DNA from: Oceanomicrobium pacificus
GTDB lineage: Bacteria > Pseudomonadota > Alphaproteobacteria > Rhodobacterales > Rhodobacteraceae
Assembly (NCBI RefSeq): GCF_009833495.1
Contig: NZ_WUWG01000008.1
Span: 62,001-126,000, forward strand
Length of the DNA: 64,000 nt
Direction: 5' to 3'
Part shown: positions 24,211 through 33,593 of the stretch, piece after piece
Layout: every line of letters begins with the position of its first letter
How positions within the stretch are numbered: position 1 is the stretch's first letter
Program-made: the position numbers and the translations under genes
The notes under the pieces: model-generated
Seen by the model: only the letters and a program-made list of their open reading frames with translations
What the model was told of the DNA's origin: nothing
Databases searched by the model: none

Positions 24211-26481
24211 TCAGCCGCGGCTGCCCTTGCGGACCTTGTTGCGCTTGATCTTGTGGCGGATCTGCTTGCGCTTGCCGCTTGCCGGACCGCTGCGGCGGCC
24301 CTTGCCGGCCCGCCGGCCCTTGCCCCGCGGCAGGGCCTTGCCCTCGATCGACAGAAGCTCAAACAGAAGCCCGCCGGTCACCGGCACCGCTTCGGACAGG
24401 CGCACCGTGGCCGGCATGCCAAGGCCGATCACGCGCCCCGACTGCTCGCCTGTCAGGGTCTGGTCGTCGGGATCGTGGCGGAAATATTCGTGCCCGAGGG
24501 CGGAGACGGGGATCAGCCCGTCGGCGCCGGTCTCGTCGAGTTTCACGAAAAGCCCGAATTTGGCGACGCCCGAGACGCGCCCCTCGAACTCCGCGCCCAC
24601 GCGGTCGGCGAGATAGGCCGCCAGATAGCGGTCGTTCGTGTCCCGTTCGGCCAGCATGGAGCGCCGTTCGGTCTGGGAGATTGCCTCGCCGATCTCCTCC
24701 ATCTGCTCCTCTTCCTCGGGCGTCAGCCCGTCGGATCCCCAGCCGAAACTGGCGATGAGTGCACGATGCACGAGCAGGTCGGCATAGCGCCGGATGGGCG
24801 AAGTGAAATGCGCATAGCGTTTCAGGTTCAGCCCGAAATGGCCGAAATTGCGCGGGCTGTAATAGGCTTGTGTCATCGAGCGCAGCACCGAGAGCGACAC
24901 CATCTCCGCATCTTCGGTGTCAGCGGCCGCATCGAGCAACCGGTTGAACTGGGACGTCTTCAGCACCTGTCCCTTGGCCAGCGTCAGCCCGACCTCTTCG
25001 AGCACCGCGCGCAATGCCTCGATCTTGTCGGGATTCGGTTCTTCATGGACACGGTACATGGTCGGGCGGCGGCGCTGTTCCAGCGTCTCGGCCGCGCAGA
25101 CATTGGCGAGCACCATGAATTCCTCGATCAGCCGGTGGGCATCGAGCCGTTCCTTGAAGGCGACCGACGTGACGCGGCCCTCGTCCGACAGGATGATCTG
25201 GCGTTCCGGCAGGTCGAGATGGAGCGGCGCGCGCCTGTCGCGGGCCTTTTTCAGCGCGGCATAGGCCTGCCAGAGCGGCGCGATGACCTCTTCGGCCAGC
25301 CCGTCAGGCACGGCCGACGCATCGCCGTCTGCTGCCGCCTGCGCGGCCTCGTAGGCGAGCGAGGCGCGCGAGCGCATCAGCCCGCGGGTGAACCGGTGGG
25401 CACGTTTCTCTCCGTCCGCGCCGATGACGATCCGGAGCGCCATGCACGGCCTCGGCACATCGGCATGGAGTGAGCAGAGATCGCCCGAGAGCGCATCGGG
25501 CAGCATCGGCACGACCCGATCGGGGAAATAGGTGGAGTTGCCGCGCTTGCGCGCCTCACGGTCGAGCGCGGAGCCGGGACGCACGTAATGCGCCACATCC
25601 GCAATCGCCACCCAGAGGATGAACCCGCCTTCGTTTTCGGGATCGGGGTCGGGCAGGGCGCAGACAGCATCATCGCGGTCCCGCGCATCGGCCGGATCGA
25701 TGGTCAGAAGCGGGATGTCGCGCAGGTCCTCGCGCCGTCCGGGTTCGGTGACGGGTTCCGCCTTCGCCGCCTCTTCCAGCACGCGGTCTGGGAAGCTGTC
25801 GGGGATGCCATGTTCGTGGATCGCGATGAGCGAGACCGATTTCGGCGCCTGCGGGTCGCCCAGCCGTTCGGTCACGCGGGCCTTCGGCAACCCCATGCGG
25901 TTGCGCGGCCCGATCTGGATCGCCTCGACCAGTTCCCCGTCCCGCGCGCCGTTCCGGTCGCCCGGTTCCACCCGCCATTCATGGCCGGATTTCTTGTCCA
26001 CCGGTTCAATCCGGCCGCCGAAATCGGCCTGCCGGAAGATGCCGAGCACGCGGTTGGGCGCGGACCCGATCTTGCGGATGAGCCGGGCTTCGAGCGGCGG
26101 ATCGCCCCCTTCGACCGGGCTGAGCCGGCAGAGGATCCGGTCCCCGATACCGAGCGCCGGTCCGCCCTTCTGCGGCACGAACAGCGCGCGCGGCGGCGTG
26201 CCCTTGCCCTCCCAGACGGTGGGTTCTGCCAGAAGGTCGCCATCGTCGGTGCGGGCGATGACCTGCAACAGCTCGACCGGGGCCAGCCCGTCGCGGCCGC
26301 GGTCGCTGCGCTTGCGGCCGGGGATCGCGCCCTCGGCCGTCAGTTCACGCAGGATCCGCTTCAGTTCGATCCGGCCCGCGCCCTTGATGTTGAAGGCGCG
26401 CGCCACGTCGCGCTTGGAGGCGCGGCCGGGATTGTCGCGGATCCAGTCGCGGATCTCGTCCTTGGTCGGAAAGGGTGTCAT
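24211..26481 (-). CDS. rnr: ribonuclease R
   Basis: A 756-residue 3'-5' exoribonuclease of the RNase II/R family, able to digest structured RNA. An N-terminal winged-helix (1-60), cold-shock domains, the RNB catalytic domain with IDPADARDRDDAV (residues 261-273, the metal-binding aspartates), and an S1 domain (VGAEFEGRVSGVAKFGLFVK) are in order. The C-terminus is Lys/Arg-rich (GKGRRAGKGRRSGP), typical of RNase R and absent from RNase II. It starts 41 bases after the stop of the small membrane gene and probably belongs to the topA transcript. Confidence 0.96.
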   Translation of the reverse strand: MTPFPTKDEIRDWIRDNPGRASKRDVARAFNIKGAGRIELKRILRELTAEGAIPGRKRSDRGRDGLAPVELLQVIARTDDGDLLAEPTVWEGKGTPPRALFVPQKGGPALGIGDRILCRLSPVEGGDPPLEARLIRKIGSAPNRVLGIFRQADFGGRIEPVDKKSGHEWRVEPGDRNGARDGELVEAIQIGPRNRMGLPKARVTERLGDPQAPKSVSLIAIHEHGIPDSFPDRVLEEAAKAEPVTEPGRREDLRDIPLLTIDPADARDRDDAVCALPDPDPENEGGFILWVAIADVAHYVRPGSALDREARKRGNSTYFPDRVVPMLPDALSGDLCSLHADVPRPCMALRIVIGADGEKRAHRFTRGLMRSRASLAYEAAQAAADGDASAVPDGLAEEVIAPLWQAYAALKKARDRRAPLHLDLPERQIILSDEGRVTSVAFKERLDAHRLIEEFMVLANVCAAETLEQRRRPTMYRVHEEPNPDKIEALRAVLEEVGLTLAKGQVLKTSQFNRLLDAAADTEDAEMVSLSVLRSMTQAYYSPRNFGHFGLNLKRYAHFTSPIRRYADLLVHRALIASFGWGSDGLTPEEEEQMEEIGEAISQTERRSMLAERDTNDRYLAAYLADRVGAEFEGRVSGVAKFGLFVKLDETGADGLIPVSALGHEYFRHDPDDQTLTGEQSGRVIGLGMPATVRLSEAVPVTGGLLFELLSIEGKALPRGKGRRAGKGRRSGPASGKRKQIRHKIKRNKVRKGSRG

Positions 26482-26522
26482 GCCTCCGGCCTATCACGGG
26501 CGCTGCGGCCCGTCATGCGGTT

Positions 26523-26951
26523 TCAGCGCGCGATGCCGAACACGAAAACGGCAACGGCGATCGTCAGAAGCACCGACAGGCGCAGCCAGGACGCGATGCG
26601 TTTCAGCCGGGCGCGGTCGGGCGGTGTGCCGGCGCGGGCCGCGGCCATCGGGAGCCATGTGAGCGCAAGCAGCAGCACGGTCGTGACCGCGGCCAGCGCA
26701 AGCTTCAGGTAGAAGGCCGGACCGAGCGCCCATGTGCCATATTTCAAGGCAACCAGACCGACACCGCTGATCCAGAACAGGGCAATCGCGACCAGACCCG
26801 TCTTGCGGAATGTGGCCATGGCCTGCGGCACGAGTGGCGGCGGCGGACCGTCGAGCGCCTCGGCACGCGCGCCGAGTATTGCATTGCCCAGAGACGCGCC
26901 GCCGCCAAGAAACAGCGCGATCATATGGATGAATTTGAGCAGGAAAATCAC
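26523..26951 (-). CDS. small four-helix membrane protein between topA and rnr
   Basis: A 142-residue membrane protein. The start chosen is the GTG at 26951, which has GGAGGG eight bases upstream and opens VIFLLKFIHMIALFLGGGAS; the ATG at 26978 lies in the loop of a strong hairpin and has no ribosome site. Helices appear at about 3-22, 42-62, 68-92 and 118-140, with a basic stretch (DRARLKRIASWLRL). The K-F-I-H-x4-F-x-G-G opening resembles small CopD/DUF2269-like proteins with a helix histidine, but I would not assign a function. Confidence 0.7.
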   Translation of the reverse strand: MIFLLKFIHMIALFLGGGASLGNAILGARAEALDGPPPPLVPQAMATFRKTGLVAIALFWISGVGLVALKYGTWALGPAFYLKLALAAVTTVLLLALTWLPMAAARAGTPPDRARLKRIASWLRLSVLLTIAVAVFVFGIAR

Positions 26952-26963
26952 GAAACAGTCCCT

Positions 26964-26993
26964 CCGTTTTCGGGCCACTATGCCCGAAAACGG
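26964..26993 (-). promoter_or_regulatory. perfect 12-base-pair hairpin before the small membrane gene
   Basis: CCGTTTTCGGGC and GCCCGAAAACGG pair perfectly around a six-base loop. On the minus strand the 3' arm ends in CGG, the first two Gs of the GGAGGG ribosome site, so folding would partly mask it. It lies 40 bases after topA stops. No T tract, so it is not a plain terminator. Confidence 0.7.
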
Positions 26994-27032
26994 AACGCTG
27001 TCCTACTGCCCGTCCGCAAGGCGCAGCTGCGG

Positions 27033-29663
27033 TCAGGCGTCTGCCTTGCTGCTTTTGGCTGCGGTTTTCTTCTTGGCCGCCGGTTTCTTCGCGGCTGTTT
27101 TCTTGGTGGTCTTTTTGGCGGCTGTCTTTTTCGCCGGTGCCTTGCGCTTCTTGGTGCCGGCCTTGGCCGTGATCAGCGCCACGGCCTCGTCCATCGTGAC
27201 GGATTGCGGATCGCTGTCCTTGGGCAGCGTCGCGTTGACCTTGCCCCATTTCACGTAAGGGCCATAGCGTCCGTCCATGACGTTGACAGGGCCGCCCTCG
27301 GTCGGGTGTTCGCCCAGTTCCCGCAAGGGCTTGGCCGTCGATCCGCGCCCGCCGCGCGCAGCCTTCTGCGCCAGCAGTTCGACCGCGCGGTTCATGCCGA
27401 TGGTCAGCACTTCCGCCGGGTCCTTGATGTTGGCGTAGATCTTGGCGGGCTTCCCGCCTTCTTCTGCCGCGGGTTTGGTGTGCATCACGTAGGGCCCGAA
27501 CCGTCCGATGGATGCCTCCACCGGGCCGCCCTCGGGATGTTCGCCAATGAGCCGCGGCAGCGACAGAAGCTCCAGCGCCCGCGCCAGATCGATGTCGCCC
27601 AGATCCATGCCCTTCGGGATGGAGGAGCGTTTGGGCTTCGGGTTTTCCTCTGTCAGTTCGCCCAGCTGGACGTAAGGCCCGAAGCGGCCGGTGCGCAGCG
27701 TTACCGGCTCGCCGTCATCGTCATGGCCGAGCAGCTTGCCGTCCGGACCGGCGATATCGCCGCCTTCCAGCTCGCCGGCAAGCGGGCGGGTGTAGCGGCA
27801 TTCGGGATATTCCGAACAGCCGATGAAGGCACCGCCCGAGCGCGCGGTGCGCATCGACAGCCGGCCCTTGCCGCAGTTGGGGCACAGGCGCGGATCGCTG
27901 CCATCTTCCTTCGGCGGGAAAAGATGCGGCTCCAGAACCTCGTTGATCTTCTCCAGCACATCGGTGATGCGCAGTTCCGAGGTCTCGGCAATCGCGGCGG
28001 AAAAATCCTTCCAGAACCGGTCGAGCACGGTCTTCCAGTCCACCGATCCGGCGCTGACCTGATCGAGTTCGTCCTCCAGATTGGCAGTGAATTCATAGCC
28101 GACATATTTGCGGAAATAGTTTTCAAGGAAAGCCGTCACCAGCCGGCCCTTGTCTTCGGGGATCAGCCGGTTCTTGTCCTTGCGCACATAGTCACGGTCC
28201 TGAATCGTCGTTACGATCGACGCATAGGTGGAGGGGCGGCCGATGCCGAGCTCCTCCATCCGCTTGACGAGCGTCGCCTCCGTGTAGCGCGGCGGCGGCT
28301 GGGTGAAATGCTGCTCCGGCGTGACCGAACGCTTGTCGAGCGCATCGCCCGTGTCGATCTGCGGCAGGCGGGCATCGTCATCCTCGACCACATCGTCGCG
28401 GCCTTCCTCGTAGACGCGGATGAACCCGTCGAACTTGACCACCTGTCCGGTCGCACGCAGGCCGATCTGCTCGTCCTCGGAGCGGATTTCCACCGTCGTG
28501 CGCTCGAACCGGGCCGCTTCCATCTGGCTGGCGATCGTCCGTTTCCAGATCAGGTCATAGACCTTGCGCTGGTCGGGTTCGAGCCGGCCGAGGCTGGCGG
28601 GATCACGCGACATGTCGGTCGGGCGGATACATTCATGCGCTTCCTGCGCGTTCTTCGCCTTGTTCTTGTACATGCGCGGCGATTTCGGGACATAGGCGTC
28701 GCCATAGCGGTCGCGCACCACATCGCGGGCCGACATGACCGCCTCGGGCGCCATGTCGATCCCGTCGGTTCGCATATAGGTGATATAGCCCGCTTCATAG
28801 AGGCGCTGGGCCGCGTTCATCGTCTGCCGCGCGCCCATCCCGAACTTGCGCGACGCTTCCTGCTGGAGCGTGGACGTCATGAAGGGTGCGGACGGGTTGC
28901 GGGTTGCGGGCTTCGCCTCCACCGAGGCGACGGTGAGCGCGCGCGAGGAAATGGCGCTGACGGCCAGCCCCGCCTTGTCCTCGGTGCCGAGGTCGAATTT
29001 TTCGAGCTTCTTGCCGCCGAAAATCGTCAGGCGGGCGTCGAATTCCTGCCCGCGCGGGGTCGCGAGCCGGGCCGATACACTCCAATATTCCTGCGCGCGG
29101 AAGGCTTCGATCTCCATCTCGCGCTCGACGATCAGCCGCAGCGCGACCGACTGGACGCGACCGGCGGATTTCGCACCGGGCAATTTGCGCCACAGGACCG
29201 GCGAGAGGTTGAACCCCACCAGATAGTCGAGCGCACGGCGCGCGAGATAGGCTTCCACCAGTTCCATGTCGATCTCGCGCGGGTTGGCCATCGCCTCGGT
29301 GACCGCATTCTTGGTGATCGAGTTGAAAACCACGCGCGCGACATCGGTGCTCTTCTTCACTGCCCGCCGTTTGCTCAGCGCTTCGAGCAGGTGCCAGGAA
29401 ATCGCCTCCCCCTCGCGGTCGGGGTCGGTGGCGAGGATCAGCCGGTCGTCATCCTTCAGCGCGTCGGCGATCGCGCGCACATGTTTCTGGGATTTGCTGT
29501 CCACCTCCCACTTCATGTCGAAGGCGTTTTCCGTGTCGACCGACCCGTCTTTGGGCGGCAGGTCGCGCACATGGCCGTAGGAGGCGAGCACGGTGTAATC
29601 GTCACCGAGATATTTGTTGATGGTCTTGGCCTTGGCAGGCGATTCGACGACAACAACGGCCAT
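27033..29663 (-). CDS. topA: DNA topoisomerase I
   Basis: An 876-residue type IA topoisomerase that relaxes negative supercoils. The start at 29663 (MAVVVVESPAKAKTINKYLG) begins the Toprim domain, with metal-binding ATDPDREGEAI at 79-89. The active-site Tyr296 lies in GYITYMRTDG. A zinc ribbon (CPNCGKGRLSMRT, then IGCSEYPECRYTR) follows the core, and then four short C-terminal repeats of the form FGPYVQLG / YGPYVKWG. The last 60 residues are a Lys/Ala tail (KKTAAKKTTKKTAAKKPAAK). An upstream in-frame extension of 28 codons was rejected. Confidence 0.97.
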   Translation of the reverse strand: MAVVVVESPAKAKTINKYLGDDYTVLASYGHVRDLPPKDGSVDTENAFDMKWEVDSKSQKHVRAIADALKDDDRLILATDPDREGEAISWHLLEALSKRRAVKKSTDVARVVFNSITKNAVTEAMANPREIDMELVEAYLARRALDYLVGFNLSPVLWRKLPGAKSAGRVQSVALRLIVEREMEIEAFRAQEYWSVSARLATPRGQEFDARLTIFGGKKLEKFDLGTEDKAGLAVSAISSRALTVASVEAKPATRNPSAPFMTSTLQQEASRKFGMGARQTMNAAQRLYEAGYITYMRTDGIDMAPEAVMSARDVVRDRYGDAYVPKSPRMYKNKAKNAQEAHECIRPTDMSRDPASLGRLEPDQRKVYDLIWKRTIASQMEAARFERTTVEIRSEDEQIGLRATGQVVKFDGFIRVYEEGRDDVVEDDDARLPQIDTGDALDKRSVTPEQHFTQPPPRYTEATLVKRMEELGIGRPSTYASIVTTIQDRDYVRKDKNRLIPEDKGRLVTAFLENYFRKYVGYEFTANLEDELDQVSAGSVDWKTVLDRFWKDFSAAIAETSELRITDVLEKINEVLEPHLFPPKEDGSDPRLCPNCGKGRLSMRTARSGGAFIGCSEYPECRYTRPLAGELEGGDIAGPDGKLLGHDDDGEPVTLRTGRFGPYVQLGELTEENPKPKRSSIPKGMDLGDIDLARALELLSLPRLIGEHPEGGPVEASIGRFGPYVMHTKPAAEEGGKPAKIYANIKDPAEVLTIGMNRAVELLAQKAARGGRGSTAKPLRELGEHPTEGGPVNVMDGRYGPYVKWGKVNATLPKDSDPQSVTMDEAVALITAKAGTKKRKAPAKKTAAKKTTKKTAAKKPAAKKKTAAKSSKADA

Positions 29664-29808
29664 GCGGGGTCTCCGGATTCTGGACGTGGAATTTGGGCGG
29701 GGAAGATGTGGGTGGAAGCGACCGCTTGTCAATGGGCGCTGTTTCACCGGTTTCGCTCACCCGTAGGGTGACTTTTTTGAGAGGGCCGGATGCGTCGCGC
29801 GGGCGCGG

Positions 29809-30978
29809 TCAGGGCAGGGCGGCGACCTGACCGCCGGCGATCCGTTGCACACGGCCCTGCAGTTCGAGCGTGACGAGTGCGCTGGCGAACCGGTCGGCGG
29901 GAAGCCGGCTGTCGGACTGGACGCGGTCCAGCGCAACCGGGCTCGGCCCGAGCAGGCGCATCAGCCGCGCACAATCATCCTCCGGTTCGGGAGGTTGCTC
30001 CGGTTCCGCCTGTGGCGTCGGTGTCCGCTTTGCGACGGGAACCGGGTCCGGCGACGTTGGCTGCAGGCTTTCACAAGAAAATTGGGCCAGAATATCCTCC
30101 GCGCCGCGCACAAGTGTCGCCCCGTCGCGGATCAGCATGTTGCACCCGCCAGCGCGGGCATCCATCGGGTGGCCGGGCACGGCCATCACATCGCGCCCCA
30201 GATCGAGCGCGGCGCGCGCCGTAATGAGCGAGCCTGAACGCGTCGCGCCCTCCACCACCACGAGCGCGCCGGCCAGTCCGGCAATGATCCGGTTGCGCTG
30301 CGGGAAATGCCGCGGCTGGGGCTGGAGGTCCGGGGGCATCTCGCTCAGAAGCAGCCCTTCCCGCGCAATCCGTTCGGCCAGCGGGCGGTTGGCCTGCGGC
30401 GCGATCCGGGTCAGCCCGCCCGCGATGACGGCCACCGTGCCGGTGGGGCAGGCGGCGTCATGGGCGGCGGCGTCGATCCCGCGTGCAAGCCCGGACACGA
30501 TCCCTATACCGGCCGCGCCGAGGTCGCGGGCGAGGCGCGCGGCCATGCGCATCCCAAGCGCCGAGGCATTGCGCGCGCCCACGAGTGCGACAAGCGGCTG
30601 CCCGAGCAGGTCGAGCCGGCCGGCCGCCCAGAGAAACGGCGGCGCGTCGGGCGCATCGGCAAGGTGCGCCGGATAGTCCGGCTGGCCGAGAAAGAGCGGA
30701 CGGTGCCCGAGCCGTGCGGCCCGGTCCCATTCCGCCTGCGCATCGGCCTCGGAACAGGGGCGATAGGCGGCAACGCCGGCGCTGCGGGCAATATCGGGCA
30801 AGGCAGCGAGTGCCGCCGGGGCCGATCCATGTTCGGCCATCAGGCGGCGAAAGGTCATCGGCCCGACCCGGTGCGACCGGATCAGGCGCAGCCGCGCCAG
30901 CTCTTCCGCCTCGGAAGCGGGTGGCGCGGGCAGGAAATGGCGGCTTTCCTCTTCGAAAAAGGCGAGGTCGGACAACAT
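29809..30978 (-). CDS. dprA: DNA processing protein DprA
   Basis: A 389-residue DprA/Smf protein, which loads RecA onto incoming single-stranded DNA during natural transformation. The Rossmann-like core shows LVALVGARNASALGMRMAAR, IVSGLARGIDAAAHDAACPT and the late PGHPMDARAGGCNMLIRDGA. A C-terminal winged-helix (about 325-389, DCARLMRLLGPSPVALDRVQ) is present. It lies between tldD and topA on the same strand; dprA-topA adjacency is common in Rhodobacterales. Other competence genes are not visible, so the cell's competence cannot be judged. Confidence 0.94.
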   Translation of the reverse strand: MLSDLAFFEEESRHFLPAPPASEAEELARLRLIRSHRVGPMTFRRLMAEHGSAPAALAALPDIARSAGVAAYRPCSEADAQAEWDRAARLGHRPLFLGQPDYPAHLADAPDAPPFLWAAGRLDLLGQPLVALVGARNASALGMRMAARLARDLGAAGIGIVSGLARGIDAAAHDAACPTGTVAVIAGGLTRIAPQANRPLAERIAREGLLLSEMPPDLQPQPRHFPQRNRIIAGLAGALVVVEGATRSGSLITARAALDLGRDVMAVPGHPMDARAGGCNMLIRDGATLVRGAEDILAQFSCESLQPTSPDPVPVAKRTPTPQAEPEQPPEPEDDCARLMRLLGPSPVALDRVQSDSRLPADRFASALVTLELQGRVQRIAGGQVAALP

Positions 30979-31042
30979 GACCCGAGCCTCGCGCGGCTTG
31001 GTTAATGGAGCGTGAAGCGGTGCCCGGCCGGGGCAGTCCGCG

Positions 31043-32470
31043 TCAGGCGGCGCTGCCGCCCACGGTCAGGCCGCCGATGCGCAGCGTCGGCAGACCGACA
31101 CCCACCGGCACCCACTGGCCCTGCTTGCCGCAATTGCCCATGCCCGGGTCGAGCGCCATGTCATTGCCGATCGCACGGATCTGCTTCAGCGCAGTGGCCC
31201 CGTCGCCGATCAGCGTCGCGCCTTTCACCGGCGCGCCGACTTTGCCGTTCTTCACCCGGTAAGCCTCGGTGCAGGAGAAGACGAACTTGCCGTTGGTGAT
31301 GTCCACCTGTCCGCCGCCGAAGCCGACGGCGTAAAGCCCGTCATCGAGCCCGGCAAGGATCGCGGCCGGATCGTCCGACCCGCCCAGCATGTAGGTGTTG
31401 GTCATCCGCGGCATCGGCGGGTGGGCATAGGATTGGCGCCGCCCGTTGCCGGTCGGCTCCACCCCCATCAGACGGGCATTCTGCCGGTCCTGCATATAGC
31501 CCACGAGGATTCCATCCTCGATCAGCACATTGCGCTGGCTCGGCGTGCCTTCGTCATCGAAGGAGATCGAGCCGCGCCGGTCGGGGATCGTCCCGTCATC
31601 GACGACGGTGACGCCGGGCGCGGCGACCCGTTCGCCCATCAACCCGGCGAAGGCCGAGCTTTTCTTGCGGTTGAAATCGCCTTCCAGCCCGTGGCCCACG
31701 GCCTCGTGCAACAGGATGCCGGGCCAGCCGGGCCCGAGCACCACATCCATCACCCCGGCGGGTGCGGGTTCGGCATCGAGGTTCACAAGCGCGACGCGCA
31801 GCGCCTTGTCGGCGGTGCTTTTCCAATGGTGACCGTCGAGCAGCGGCGCGAGGCCGAACCGCCCGCCGCCGCCGGCGCTGCCGCTCTCGCGGCGGCCGTT
31901 CTCCTCGACGATGACAGAGATGTTGAGCCGCGTCATCGGACGCGCCTCGGCCAGACGCAGCCCGTCGGGGCGCAGGATCTCGACCTCCTGCATGCTGGCC
32001 GCGATGGTGGCCGAGACCTGCACGACCCGGCTGTCGCGCTCGCGGGCATAGGCGTCGATCTCGCGCAATGTCTCCACCTTCACCGGGAAGGTGGCGTCAT
32101 CGAACGGGTCTCGATCGGTATAGAGCCGCTGGTTCGTGGGTTTCGGCGCATGGGCCATCTTGCCGCCGCCATCTCCGACCGCAAGCCGCGCGGTTTCCGC
32201 GGCGCGCTTCAGCGCGGCGTCAGACAGTTCTGTGGAATGGGCATAGCCCGCTGTTTCCCCGCGCACAGCCCGCAGACCGAACCCTTCGGAGGCGTCATAA
32301 CTCGCGGTCTTCAGCCGCCCGTCATCGAAGACGAGCGCTTCGGACCGGCGGCGTTCGAGGAACAGTTCCCCGTCATCCGCGCCATCTGTGGCCCCGCGCA
32401 AGACTTTCAGGGCCGCGCCCTCGTCCAGATCGGTCTCGAAGGGGCGGAAACGGGAATTGTCATCGGACAC
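31043..32470 (-). CDS. tldD: metalloprotease TldD
   Basis: A 475-residue TldD, one half of the TldD-TldE protease that degrades unstructured peptides and matures some modified peptides. The zinc site HEAVGHGLEGD holds His255, Glu256 and His260; GFGGGQVDITNGKFVFSCTE near the C-terminus is another hallmark. The start is taken as GTG at 32470, six bases after an AGGAGGAG ribosome site; an ATG 20 codons further upstream has no such site. tldE/pmbA is not in the window. Divergent from coxB. Confidence 0.95.
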   Translation of the reverse strand: MSDDNSRFRPFETDLDEGAALKVLRGATDGADDGELFLERRRSEALVFDDGRLKTASYDASEGFGLRAVRGETAGYAHSTELSDAALKRAAETARLAVGDGGGKMAHAPKPTNQRLYTDRDPFDDATFPVKVETLREIDAYARERDSRVVQVSATIAASMQEVEILRPDGLRLAEARPMTRLNISVIVEENGRRESGSAGGGGRFGLAPLLDGHHWKSTADKALRVALVNLDAEPAPAGVMDVVLGPGWPGILLHEAVGHGLEGDFNRKKSSAFAGLMGERVAAPGVTVVDDGTIPDRRGSISFDDEGTPSQRNVLIEDGILVGYMQDRQNARLMGVEPTGNGRRQSYAHPPMPRMTNTYMLGGSDDPAAILAGLDDGLYAVGFGGGQVDITNGKFVFSCTEAYRVKNGKVGAPVKGATLIGDGATALKQIRAIGNDMALDPGMGNCGKQGQWVPVGVGLPTLRIGGLTVGGSAA

Positions 32471-32658
32471 GTCACTCTCCTCCTGCCGCGCCGATCCGAA
32501 ATGCTGGACTTTAGCGGCCGAATGCCGCAAAGGGTCCGCTTGAGATCGGGGCCGTGATGTGGTTCTTCATAGCTAGGGTACAACTGGGGATTCTGCCAGA
32601 CCTGTGGCATTGAATTCCACGAGCGGCGCTCCGCGTGCAGAAAGACAGGAAGACAGAA

Positions 32659-33528
32659 ATGCAGCTTCGCAAGACTATGAGCAGCGTCACGGCATTTGCA
32701 TCGGGCATGCTGGTGGCCGGGGTCGCCTTCGCACAGGCAACCCTGCCCGAGCTGGAAACGATCGGCAAGCCGGTGGACGGCGCGATGGGCTTCCAGCCTG
32801 CCGTGACCGAACTGGCGGAAGACATCCACTGGCTCGACAATATGCTTCTGGTGATCATCACCTTGATTTCGCTCTTCGTCGTGGCCCTGCTGGCCTATGC
32901 GATCGTGCGTTACAACAAACGTGCCAACCCCGAGCCGGCGCGCTTCACCCACAATACCGCCATCGAGATTGCCTGGACGCTGATTCCGGTCGTGATCCTG
33001 ATCTTCATCGGAGCCTTCTCGCTGCCCGTCCTGTTCAAGCAGCTGAACGTGCCGGAGCCCGACGTGACCATCAAGGCCACCGGCAACCAGTGGTACTGGT
33101 CCTACGACTATGCCGATGCGGAAACCGAGTTCACCTTCGACGCGCTGATGCTGGCGAAGGACGAACTGGCCGAATATGGCTATGACGAGAGCGACTATCT
33201 GCTGGCCACCGACAATCCGGTCGTCGTGCCGGTGAACAAGGTCGTGCACATGCTGGTGACCGCCTCGGACGTGATCCATGCCTGGACCATCCCGTCCTTC
33301 GGCGTGAAGATCGACGCCGTTCCGGGCCGCCTGAACGAGACCTGGTTCAAGGCCGAGAAGGAAGGCATCTATTTCGGCCAGTGTTCCGAACTGTGCGGCA
33401 AGGACCATGCCTACATGCCGATCGTGGTGAAGGTCGTCTCCGAAGAGGCCTACGCCGCGTGGATCGAAGGCGCGATCTCCGAATTCGCGGGCCTCGACAC
33501 GCCGATCGAACTGGCCAAGGCCAACTGA
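32659..33528 (+). CDS. coxB: cytochrome c oxidase subunit II
   Basis: A 289-residue aa3-type oxidase subunit II (also called ctaC). A cleavable signal (residues 1-26, ending VAFAQA) precedes two membrane helices (62-84, 104-124) and a periplasmic cupredoxin domain. All CuA ligands are present: His207 (DVIHAW), Cys242, Glu244, Cys246, His250 and Met253 in GQCSELCGKDHAYMP. A WYWSYDY aromatic stretch, the entry for electrons from cytochrome c, is at 145-151. The ATG at 32659 has an AGGAAG site. Heads the ctaCBGE cluster; subunit I is elsewhere. Confidence 0.97.
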   Translation: MQLRKTMSSVTAFASGMLVAGVAFAQATLPELETIGKPVDGAMGFQPAVTELAEDIHWLDNMLLVIITLISLFVVALLAYAIVRYNKRANPEPARFTHNTAIEIAWTLIPVVILIFIGAFSLPVLFKQLNVPEPDVTIKATGNQWYWSYDYADAETEFTFDALMLAKDELAEYGYDESDYLLATDNPVVVPVNKVVHMLVTASDVIHAWTIPSFGVKIDAVPGRLNETWFKAEKEGIYFGQCSELCGKDHAYMPIVVKVVSEEAYAAWIEGAISEFAGLDTPIELAKAN

Positions 33529-33564
33529 GCTAGGCCGTTCCGGCCGGCATTGTGACACCCCGTG

Positions 33565-33582
33565 CGGGGCCTTCGGGCCCCG
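33565..33582 (+). promoter_or_regulatory. UUCG-tetraloop hairpin between coxB and ctaB
   Basis: CGGGGCC and GGCCCCG close on a TTCG loop, an exceptionally stable RNA tetraloop. No T tract follows. It lies 37 bases after coxB stops and 12 before the ctaB start, so it probably stabilises the coxB message end or lowers ctaB translation (inference). Confidence 0.65.
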
Positions 33583-33593
33583 TTCGCTGATGG

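Noticed and set aside
26475-29771. A 1098-codon open frame on the plus strand opposite topA, the small membrane gene and rnr.
   Set aside because: It is antisense to three well-supported genes, has no ribosome site, and its composition (Arg/His/Gly-rich) is what high-GC codon bias produces on the complementary strand.
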